8,120 nucleotides of DNA, from the NCBI GenBank assembly GCA_022561415.1, contig JADFRH010000093.1, forward strand, positions 1-8,120, written 5' to 3'. Every line of letters starts with the position of its first letter. The first letter of the stretch is position 1. This DNA comes from Planctomycetota bacterium. Its GTDB lineage: Bacteria > Planctomycetota > Phycisphaerae > UBA1845. A program made the position numbers and the translations under genes. Positions 1 to 4,477 of this stretch are shown here, one piece after another. Below the pieces are notes generated by a model, which saw only the letters and a program-made list of their open reading frames with translations, made no database searches and was not told the origin of the DNA.

Positions 1-51
1 TTACGCTTTCGAGCATCTTTCCCACCGCTGTGGGGGGCGGCCCGGCTTACC

Positions 52-210
52 TCACTCAATCTCCTCCTCCGTCCCTGGCTGGCCTTCGGGTTCGCCGGCA
101 GGGTCGGACTGCGCGGGGATGGCTTGGAGCGATTTGTTGGGGCCGATGCCGATCGGGATTTCAGACCGGCAGGGGCGCCACCCTACTTCGAGAACGGCCG
201 GGGAATCCGT
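52..210 (-). CDS. Possible 3' end of a hypothetical gene
   Basis: The last fifty or so codons of a minus-strand frame, ending in TGA at 54-52, read like real GC-rich coding sequence: ATC, GGC, CCC, AAC and GAG codons dominate, and the encoded tail ends in a Pro/Glu-rich acidic stretch (…PGTEEEIE). I do not recognise the protein. No credible start is visible: the frame stays open past 500 into the antisense of arsC, with only GTG candidates nearer, so this would be a decayed or truncated gene, or chance. The left boundary (stop) is firm. The right boundary is only where coding character fades into the oppositely oriented secreted-protein remnant. Confidence 0.2.
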   Translation of the reverse strand, partial: TDSPAVLEVGWRPCRSEIPIGIGPNKSLQAIPAQSDPAGEPEGQPGTEEEIE

Positions 211-220
211 CGATAGCCCG

Positions 221-417
221 GTGCGAGTGGGGAACGCATGGATCGTATCGGAAGCAGCGCGCCTTCGCGCTATCGCTGCGGTTGGTTTGCTTCTTGCGGC
301 GATGCCGGTGGACGGAGTCCTTGTGGACTTCGAATCGATTTCGGTCGGCACAATCGTCGGCCAAGCCACAGGAACCCTCCCGGCGATAACGTTCTGACGC
401 AGGACGGCATCTTCTGA
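221..417 (+). pseudogene. Frameshifted remnant of an exported protein (N-terminus only)
   Basis: From a GTG at 221 (or 227) the frame encodes a short N-region with arginines, a hydrophobic core (AIAAVGLLLAAM) and then VDFESISVGTIVGQATGTLP, which resembles a signal peptide followed by the first strand of a secreted protein, a style common in planctomycete exported proteins. The frame ends in TGA at 395-397. The neighbouring frame continues the same theme with GDNVLTQDGIF and stops at 415-417. Restoring one C in the C-run at 379-381 would join the two. After this no further matching sequence is seen, so the gene is both frameshifted and truncated. No good Shine-Dalgarno precedes either GTG. The family link is from memory of similar sequences, not from a search. 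Confidence 0.35.
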
Positions 418-435
418 TGCAGCCCCTTCCTTGCG

Positions 436-467
436 AGCCCGGAACCCTCGGGCTACCATGCCGGGCT
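436..467. other. Alternative hairpins upstream of arsC
   Basis: AGCCCG at 436-441 can pair with CGGGCT at 449-454 (six base pairs, seven-base loop), or AGCCCGG at 436-442 can pair with CCGGGCT at 461-467 (seven base pairs). The two foldings exclude each other. No T-run follows on either strand, so this is not an obvious intrinsic terminator. It lies between the secreted-protein remnant and the promoter-like sequence ahead of arsC, and may simply reflect GC-rich sequence. Confidence 0.3.
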
Positions 468-477
468 GCGGATCCTG

Positions 478-506
478 TCGAGAAAGCCGCGGACGCTTGC
501 TATGGT
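478..506 (+). promoter_or_regulatory. Candidate sigma-70-type promoter for arsC-tadA
   Basis: TCGAGA at 478-483 (four of six to TTGACA) and TATGGT at 501-506 (four of six to TATAAT) are separated by 17 bases, and the -10 is preceded by TGC, giving an extended -10. Transcription would begin near 513, about 30 bases before the arsC ATG. A GAGG at 531-534 is a plausible Shine-Dalgarno eight bases before that ATG. Matches of this quality occur by chance, so the call rests mainly on position. Confidence 0.3.
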
Positions 507-542
507 GACGACCGGTTGGGGTCGCACCTCGAGGCTCGTTAG

Positions 543-1019
543 ATGGCCAAGCGAAAGATTTTGTTCCTTTGTACCGGGAATTGCTGCCGCTCGCAGATGG
601 CGGAAGCGCTTCTGCGGCACATCGCAGACGAGCGGGTCGAATCACTCAGCGCCGGCTCGCACCCGGCCGGCTACATCCACCCACTCGCGATTAGTGCCTT
701 GGAGCAGATGGCCGTTTCTTACGAGAATCAGAGGTCCAAGAGCTGGGACGAATTCGCCGCGGTACCCATTGACGTAGTGATCACCGTGTGCGACCGGGCC
801 GCCGCGCAGCCGTGCCCCGCCTTCGGCGGCGCCCCGCTGCGGGCCAACTGGTCCCTGCCGGATCCGGTCGAGTTCGCGGGTACCAACGAGGAGCGATCGG
901 CGTTCGCCGCGCGCATCGCTCAGCGGCTGCGTGTCAAGATCGAGGCCTTGGTGTCCCTGAATTGGTCTGCGCCCAGGGACGAACTCCAGGAGCGTCTCGG
1001 GTTTCTCGGCGAGATCTGA
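543..1019 (+). CDS. arsC: ArsC-type arsenate reductase / low-molecular-weight phosphatase fold
   Basis: The 158-residue protein has the low-molecular-weight tyrosine-phosphatase fold signature. A P-loop CTGNCCRS begins at C10 (C-X5-R, C10 to R16), and the catalytic Asp lies in a DP motif (D107-P108). Two further cysteines, C83 and C91 (VCD…PCP), sit where thioredoxin-linked ArsC enzymes carry their resolving pair, so reduction of arsenate to arsenite with C10 as nucleophile is favoured over phosphatase activity. Family members usually have Ser before the second P-loop Cys; here it is Cys (C14-C15). The enzyme is cytosolic. No arsR, arsB or acr3 lies in the window, so involvement in arsenic resistance is inferred from the protein alone. 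The ATG at 543 follows a GAGG motif and starts directly at the conserved KILFLCTGN strand. It overlaps tadA by one base and is probably co-transcribed with it. Confidence 0.85.
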   Translation: MAKRKILFLCTGNCCRSQMAEALLRHIADERVESLSAGSHPAGYIHPLAISALEQMAVSYENQRSKSWDEFAAVPIDVVITVCDRAAAQPCPAFGGAPLRANWSLPDPVEFAGTNEERSAFAARIAQRLRVKIEALVSLNWSAPRDELQERLGFLGEI

Positions 1020-1525
1020 TGCCCCGCGGACCGGACGAAACACGCCTCGAGCCCGAGTCGGTGGAGCAGGACGAGCGATTCATGCGTGCCGCGCTCGGGG
1101 AGGCCCAGGCCGCCTTTGACGAGGGCGAGGTGCCGATCGGAGCGGTGATCGCACGGGACGAGCGCATTATCGCCCGGGGGCACAATCAACGTGAGTTGCT
1201 TGGCGATCCGACTGCGCACGCTGAAATGCTCGCCTTGACGGCGGCCTCATCACACGTGGGAAGCTGGCGGCTTGATGACTGTACGATGTACGTCACGCTC
1301 GAGCCCTGCTGCATGTGCGCCGGGGCGATCGTCGTGGCGCGGCTCGGCCGGCTCGTGTTCGGCGCGACGGACCCCAAGGCCGGGGCTTGCGTGTCGCTGT
1401 TCACCATCCTCGATGATCCTCGGCTCAATCATTCCACGCAGATGGGCGGTGGCATTCTCGCCGATGCATGCGGCGACCTGCTGCGCGCGTTCTTTCAGCA
1501 ACAAAGGGCGGCGGGGAAAAAATAA
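1019..1525 (+). CDS. tadA: tRNA adenosine-34 deaminase TadA
   Basis: This is a 168-residue zinc-dependent deaminase that converts the wobble adenosine of tRNA-Arg(ACG) to inosine, in the cytosol. The zinc and catalytic motifs are intact: HAE at 67-69 (H67 ligand, E69 proton shuttle) and PCCMC at 96-100 (C97 and C100 ligands), followed by the AGAI helix. The start at 1019 overlaps the arsC stop as TGATG, which suggests coupled translation. The frame is open further upstream, but that part is antisense-like arsC sequence. The chosen start gives the usual 'DERFMRAAL' N-terminal helix after a short acidic leader. The last codons are a run of A (GKK-stop), and this same run provides the U-tract of the convergent flagellin terminator. 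Length is normal for the family, and I see no defect. Confidence 0.95.
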   Translation: MPRGPDETRLEPESVEQDERFMRAALGEAQAAFDEGEVPIGAVIARDERIIARGHNQRELLGDPTAHAEMLALTAASSHVGSWRLDDCTMYVTLEPCCMCAGAIVVARLGRLVFGATDPKAGACVSLFTILDDPRLNHSTQMGGGILADACGDLLRAFFQQQRAAGKK

Positions 1526-1564
1526 GCGCCGATCCACGTTGGTTACGACCCGTGGACCGGCGCT
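1517..1564 (-). terminator. Intrinsic terminator of the flagellin transcription unit
   Basis: Arms at 1525-1538 and 1551-1564 pair as seven base pairs (AGCGCCG/CGGCGCT), one A-C mismatch and six base pairs (TCCACG/CGTGGA). GGT/ACC at 1541-1543/1548-1550 can extend the stem to a TACG tetraloop. Read on the minus strand, the hairpin is followed directly by TTATTTTTT (complement of 1517-1525), a canonical U-tract, and it lies 25 bases past the flagellin stop. The U-tract is antisense to the last two codons and stop of tadA. On the plus strand no T-run follows, so tadA is not terminated in the classical way here. Confidence 0.87.
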
Positions 1565-1589
1565 GCGAGAGACTCAACTGAAGCAGACG

Positions 1590-3041
1590 TTATCCGCCGA
1601 GCAATGCCAGCACGTTCTGCGACTGCGCGTTGGCGATCGAGACGATGCTGTTGCCGGCCTGGACCAGGATCTGCGCCCGCGTCAACTCTGAGGTTTCCGC
1701 AGCGAAGTCCGTATCACGGATCACCGACTCCGAGGCCGTGAGGTTCTCGGCGGTGATCTGAAGCTGCCGGATGTTGGGCTGGAGCGTGTTGCGCTCGAAC
1801 GCACCGAGCCGCCCGCGAAGCACGGCCACCTGCGTGATGACCACTTCGACGATCTTCGACGCTGCCGGGAAGTTTCCGGTCGACAACGCGTTGATTTGGC
1901 CGCTCTGCAGATCGGAGAGATGCCCAACAATCGAATTACCGAGTTTGTTGGCCTGCATACTCTTGACCCCGATGTTGGCCTGCTGGTTGGTGTTGACCTG
2001 TGGTCCAAGCTGGAACAACGCGCCACCCTCGGTGATGGCGAAGCTCGAAGTTCCAAGAGAAATCGCTCCGCTTCCGAATGCCTCCTGCAGCGTCGCTTGG
2101 ACCTTGAGCAAGGTCGAGCTGAACGAAAGCTTGAGACCGTCGGTCGCCGCAGCAATGCCGTTGACAGTGACGGCCGCATCACGACCCTCGGTACGCCCGT
2201 CCACAACGCCCGCTCGGTTGGTGACGGAGAAGACACCGTTGGATCCGACTTCGGAGACGGAGACGAACGCCCGGCTTCCGTATTCGGAACTGGTCATACT
2301 CAAACCCGCTGAACCGCCGATGCCAGTAGCCGAGGCCGTGATTCCCGTCGCGTCGAGATTCAGGTTGATCACCGACGCCATGTCGACGGTGGTCATACTG
2401 GCCGGGAAGGTGAGTGAAATGATGCCGTCGTTGCCCCGCAGCTCGATCGTTGCACCGGCGGTGCTGAGTCCCGGGCCGGCAAACGTCAGTTCCGCCTGCT
2501 GCGCAGACTGGGAAACATCGATCGTGACGCCCACGAATGACTGGCTTCCGAAGGTAACAGCCTGAACATTGACGTCCGCGAGCTGCGTGGTGTTGGTTCC
2601 ACTCACGACGTAGTCGAGTTCACCGTTGAGTAGTTTACGACCTGCGAACGTCGTGGTGTTGGCGATGCGTGTGATCGAGTCGATCGCGTTATCGATCTGG
2701 AGCTGGTTGGCCGCTATCTCCTCATCCGAGAACGCACCGCTGTTCGCCGCCTCGACGAGCAGCCCCCGGATATCGGTAAGAAGGGTCTGAACCTCGTCCA
2801 GCGCGCCTTCGGTCGTCGCGATCACGTTGATCGCTCGAGCCGAGTTGTTCATGGCCTGTTTGACGGCGGATATCTCGGATCGCAGTCGCTCGGATACGAT
2901 CAATCCGGCGGGGTTATCGGCTCCCCGATTTATGCGTAGACCGCTGGAGAGGCGCTCCAGCGAAACGCGCAGCGCGCTCTGCGAAGTTTGTAAGTGCCGC
3001 TGAGCGATGAGCGACGGAACATTGCTATTGATTCGTGACAT
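1590..3041 (-). CDS. fliC: Flagellin, filament structural protein
   Basis: The 483-residue protein has the two-ended flagellin layout. The N-terminal D0/D1 helical region spans about 1-140 (RLSSGLRINRGADNPAGLIV around 30-49, a hallmark). The C-terminal D1/D0 region spans about 395-483 (ENLTASESVIRDTDFAAE around 432-449, ending QNVLALLGG). The middle, about 145-390, is the variable surface domain. Residues about 197-252 resemble a flagellin hook-IN module, and an FQLG motif at 343-346 is shared with planctomycete and some deltaproteobacterial flagellins. It has no signal peptide, as expected for export through the flagellar type III system. The start is fixed by AGGGAGGA six bases upstream. 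It lies 89 bases after csrA and is the last gene before a strong terminator. Free flagellin is the known partner of FliW, encoded two genes upstream. The symbol hag would serve equally. Confidence 0.97.
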   Translation of the reverse strand: MSRINSNVPSLIAQRHLQTSQSALRVSLERLSSGLRINRGADNPAGLIVSERLRSEISAVKQAMNNSARAINVIATTEGALDEVQTLLTDIRGLLVEAANSGAFSDEEIAANQLQIDNAIDSITRIANTTTFAGRKLLNGELDYVVSGTNTTQLADVNVQAVTFGSQSFVGVTIDVSQSAQQAELTFAGPGLSTAGATIELRGNDGIISLTFPASMTTVDMASVINLNLDATGITASATGIGGSAGLSMTSSEYGSRAFVSVSEVGSNGVFSVTNRAGVVDGRTEGRDAAVTVNGIAAATDGLKLSFSSTLLKVQATLQEAFGSGAISLGTSSFAITEGGALFQLGPQVNTNQQANIGVKSMQANKLGNSIVGHLSDLQSGQINALSTGNFPAASKIVEVVITQVAVLRGRLGAFERNTLQPNIRQLQITAENLTASESVIRDTDFAAETSELTRAQILVQAGNSIVSIANAQSQNVLALLGG

Positions 3042-3047
3042 GGGAAA

Positions 3048-3055
3048 TCCTCCCT
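3048..3055 (-). promoter_or_regulatory. Flagellin Shine-Dalgarno and probable CsrA target
   Basis: On the minus strand AGGGAGGA lies six bases before the flagellin ATG. It is the best Shine-Dalgarno in the window and contains two GGA triplets, the core of CsrA recognition. In Bacillus subtilis CsrA blocks flagellin translation by binding a site that overlaps the Shine-Dalgarno. Direct CsrA binding here is inferred from this arrangement. Confidence 0.6.
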
Positions 3056-3065
3056 GATTAAATTT

Positions 3066-3103
3066 GATACGACCGCCAAGCGGCTATGCCGTCGCGACGT
3101 ATC
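3066..3103 (-). other. Structured flagellin mRNA leader
   Basis: GATACG at 3066-3071 and CGTATC at 3098-3103 form a six-base-pair outer stem. Inside it lies the CCGC/GCGG hairpin of repeat copy A (3073-3083). In the flagellin message this element ends about 10 bases before the Shine-Dalgarno, with an A/U-rich linker between. It could stabilise the leader, be a processing site between csrA and flagellin, or present the downstream GGA site to CsrA. The pairing is read from sequence; the role is open. Confidence 0.45.
3071..3099 (+). repeat. Intergenic hairpin repeat, copy A (csrA-flagellin gap)
   Basis: The core CCGC-CAA-GCGG at 3073-3083 is followed by CTATGCCGTCGCG. Copy B matches it at 27 of 31 positions over 3073-3103. 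It lies 31 bases from the flagellin start codon. Copies B, C and D are in the other two gaps of the fliW-csrA region; none was noticed inside a coding region. Confidence 0.7.
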
Positions 3104-3130
3104 TTGAAACGTCCTTGTTACGGAAACGCG

Positions 3131-3508
3131 TTACTTACCTTCGTCGGTCGCCTTCGACCGATCGGGGTCGGAGGGCGTGCCGGGCGCTGCGGGCACTCCG
3201 TCCTTTTCGGCGATCGTTTTTGCGTGCGGCGTCGAACCACTCTTCCGATCGGCCGCTTGTGAATCGGGCTGAGAGCCCTTGGGTCGGGCACCGTTCTTCG
3301 CGACGTCCGACACATCGCGCGGGTCCAGCTTAGAGGCCTGCTGATTCTCTCGCTTGATCGCGTCGTACACTTCCTTGCGATGAACCTGAATCTCTCGGGG
3401 CGCGTTGATGCCCAGGCGCACCTTGTCACCTCGAATGTCAACGACCGTGATCTCGATGTCATCGCCGATCATAATCGTCTCATCGCGCTGTCTTGAAAGC
3501 ACCAACAT
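3131..3508 (-). CDS. csrA: CsrA, post-transcriptional regulator, with long C-terminal tail
   Basis: The protein has 125 residues. The first 60 or so are a complete Csr[16 protein letters not shown] strand, [17 protein letters not shown], then the helix [13 protein letters not shown]44, the key RNA-contact arginine, is present. N55, which contacts FliW in Bacillus subtilis CsrA, is also present. CsrA is a dimer that binds GGA motifs in mRNA leaders, and in flagellated bacteria with FliW it represses flagellin synthesis. Residues about 62-125 are an extra hydrophilic, Pro/Ser/Asp/Lys-rich tail, probably disordered; most CsrA proteins stop at 60-75 residues. The start at 3508 is chosen from the family N-terminus and the AAGGAAGGAG just upstream; the frame is open further upstream without family resemblance. 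It lies between fliW and flagellin. Confidence 0.95.
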   Translation of the reverse strand: MLVLSRQRDETIMIGDDIEITVVDIRGDKVRLGINAPREIQVHRKEVYDAIKRENQQASKLDPRDVSDVAKNGARPKGSQPDSQAADRKSGSTPHAKTIAEKDGVPAAPGTPSDPDRSKATDEGK

Positions 3509-3735
3509 GGTCGGCTCCTTCCTTGCCGGGTCGTGGCGTCTTGGGCCGGATTTGAGATCGCCGCACGGGCGGCATGGCGGGGAACGCAATATCGCCCCGT
3601 ACCGACTTTCCCGTATCGATCCAAAACCCATGCATCAAAGACGCTCCTCGGCGTGCATTGGCCTTAGGTGTCAAGTAATTGTAGTCCAGAGCAAACGACT
3701 TCGACCAGCCGCAAAGCGGCTCTTCCGTCAAAAAA
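3509..3735 (-). other. fliW-csrA intergenic region / csrA leader
   Basis: The gap has 227 bases without a gene; the minus frame across it lacks any family resemblance. Going in the direction of transcription it holds hairpin repeat C, a TACAAT (complement of 3678-3683) that could be a -10 but has no acceptable -35, a perfect TTGACA (3674-3669) with no -10 at proper distance, a GCCGC/GCGGC hairpin at 3560-3573, and the csrA Shine-Dalgarno AAGGAAGGAG at about 3516-3524. Six GGA triplets occur on the transcribed strand, two within the Shine-Dalgarno, which would suit CsrA autoregulation. Some of that number is expected by chance. Confidence 0.4.
3707..3729 (+). repeat. Intergenic hairpin repeat, copy C (fliW-csrA gap)
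   Basis: AGCCGC-AAA-GCGGCT at 3707-3721 is a perfect six-base-pair hairpin, followed by CTTCCGTC. It matches copy B at 19 of 21 positions. It starts about 15 bases after the fliW stop codon and lacks a U-tract, so it is not a typical terminator. Confidence 0.7.
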
Positions 3736-4185
3736 CTAGGCCGTCTTTTCGAGCGCCACAGGTGCGGGCACGCGCATAAGAGGCTGTCGGGTCGAATATC
3801 GCTTGTCGCTCAGGACCAGCTGCCTCGCGCGTCGATTCGCGACATTGACAACCAAAGGCCCTTGGAAGTTGCCGGTCAAAAGACCATCTACCTTGTTGAC
3901 GATCGTGAATACCTGTGCCTGATCCGGATCCGTGATGCCGATGCACTCCAGATCCGCGAGCTTCGCCGGCACCTGATAGTCCGCCACGAAAAGACGGGGG
4001 TCACACACCACAAACGCGAGGTCCACACGATCGACAGATTGGAGCCAATAGAAGCCGCTCCCTTCCCCGGTTTGAATCAGGGCGAACCGATGCTCCTTGG
4101 GAAACCCGAGAATGCCGTCGTCAAACGTGACGAGGCGTTCCGGGTCCACGTCCAATTGTCCGAACCGCGACGTGCTAATAATCAT
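3736..4185 (-). CDS. fliW: Flagellar assembly factor FliW
   Basis: The 149-residue protein has full FliW character: an N-terminal SRFGQLDVDPERLVTFDDG and GILGFPKEHRFALI (about 6-37), a central FYWLQSVDRVDLAFVV (45-60) and a C-terminal GNFQGPLVVNVANRRARQLV (105-124) followed by a TRQPL turn. FliW is a small cytosolic beta-barrel protein. It binds the C-terminal part of flagellin, and when flagellin is exported it binds CsrA and lifts repression of flagellin translation. Direct linkage to csrA and flagellin fits this role. The ATG at 4185 has TTGGAGA a few bases upstream and begins at the conserved N-terminal strand. Length is typical. The 292-base gap before it suggests its own regulated leader or promoter, and the message carries GGA triplets (complements of 4194-4196 and 4206-4208) near the ribosome site. 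Confidence 0.97.
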   Translation of the reverse strand: MIISTSRFGQLDVDPERLVTFDDGILGFPKEHRFALIQTGEGSGFYWLQSVDRVDLAFVVCDPRLFVADYQVPAKLADLECIGITDPDQAQVFTIVNKVDGLLTGNFQGPLVVNVANRRARQLVLSDKRYSTRQPLMRVPAPVALEKTA

Positions 4186-4226
4186 CGCGAGTCTCCAACT
4201 ACGAGTCCAACATTTGACGGCTCGAC

Positions 4227-4255
4227 AACCGCAAAGCGGCTATGCCGTCGCGCCG
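4227..4255 (+). repeat. Intergenic hairpin repeat, copy B (fliW leader)
   Basis: CCGC-AAA-GCGG at 4229-4239 is followed by CTATGCCGTCGCG. It has the same orientation as copies A and C and sits 43 bases before the fliW ATG. The similarity to copy A continues beyond the hairpin on the 3' side, so it is the whole block, not only the stem, that is repeated. Confidence 0.7.
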
Positions 4256-4273
4256 TCACCGCTTGTGCGGTGA
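4256..4273. other. Perfect hairpin in the fliW leader
   Basis: TCACCGC at 4256-4262 pairs with GCGGTGA at 4267-4273 around a TTGT loop. CGCCG (4251-4255) and CGGCG (4280-4284) can extend the structure with a bulge. It abuts repeat B and carries no T-run. Confidence 0.5.
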
Positions 4274-4360
4274 TCGCTACGGCGTCGTGCCTCACGCGAC
4301 ACTCCATGCGTCGCGCCCCGACCTTTACGGCCGGGTAACCATTTTATCTTCTGAAGCGGA

Positions 4361-4389
4361 GTGTCGAAGGCAAGGCCGCTTGGCGGACG
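4361..4389 (-). repeat. Intergenic hairpin repeat, copy D, inverted (flgL-fliW gap)
   Basis: Read on the minus strand, CCGC-CAA-GCGG is followed by CCTTGCC. Over 29 positions it matches copy A (plus strand, 3071-3099) at 23. It is the only copy in opposite orientation and lies about 105 bases from copy B, so the two could form a long imperfect stem in the flgL-fliW transcript. Confidence 0.6.
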
Positions 4390-4477
4390 GCGAGGCCCGT
4401 TTGCGGTCCGACAAGATCCCCGCGTTGATTCCAACTCATGGCATCAACCGTCATACTCTTTTTCGTGCCCACGATTT

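Larger units (their letters stand above)
1..542. other. Gene-poor left flank with possible gene remnants
   Basis: This stretch precedes arsC and holds no ORF I can assign to a family. Minus-strand reading frames show GC-rich third positions only in about 52-210. Plus-strand reading shows a signal-peptide-like segment at about 221-380 that is then out of frame. At the extreme left, an ATG on the minus strand at 15-13, preceded by GGTGGG, could begin a gene that leaves the window after five codons (MLESV); that is too little to call. The entries below give the individual pieces. The long antisense frame that runs from 645 back to 52 covers the start of arsC and is not credible over its whole length. 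Confidence 0.5.
4186..4477 (-). other. flgL-fliW intergenic region, repeat-rich
   Basis: The gap has 292 bases and no convincing gene; a 64-codon minus frame at 4240-4434 has no family resemblance or good ribosome site. It holds repeat D (inverted) and repeat B (direct), which can pair with each other in the transcript, a seven-base-pair hairpin at 4256-4273, and a GCCGTAAA (complement of 4324-4331) that resembles a sigma-28 -10 (six of eight). A TAAA upstream of it is only 11 bases away, not about 15, so no promoter is called. No T-rich terminator follows flgL, so read-through into fliW is possible. Confidence 0.5.

Noticed and set aside
436..467. Hairpins at 436-467 as a terminator or riboswitch
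   Set aside because: No T-run on either strand and no recognisable aptamer; the mutually exclusive stems are short and could arise by chance in GC-rich DNA.
52..645. 197-codon minus frame across the left flank
   Set aside because: Its first third is antisense to arsC and its middle overlaps the opposite-strand signal-peptide segment; only the last 50 codons show coding character.
3509..3631. Upstream start of csrA at 3631
   Set aside because: The extension has no CsrA resemblance; MLVLSR is the universal N-terminus and has a strong ribosome site.
3669..3674. Perfect TTGACA on the minus strand upstream of csrA
   Set aside because: No -10-like sequence lies 15-19 bases downstream.
4229..4252. 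Sigma-54-like GGCA…TTGC reading of the repeat on the minus strand
   Set aside because: The GG and GC are 12 bases apart, not the required 10, and copies A and C break the TTGC or GGCA parts.
4324..4350. Sigma-28-like promoter (TAAA and GCCGTAAA on the minus strand) before fliW
   Set aside because: The spacing from TAAA to GCCG is 11 bases rather than about 15, and the correctly spaced sequence, AAGA, is a poor -35.
3071..4389. The repeats as a CRISPR array
   Set aside because: Copies are hundreds of bases apart, separated by genes, and one is inverted.
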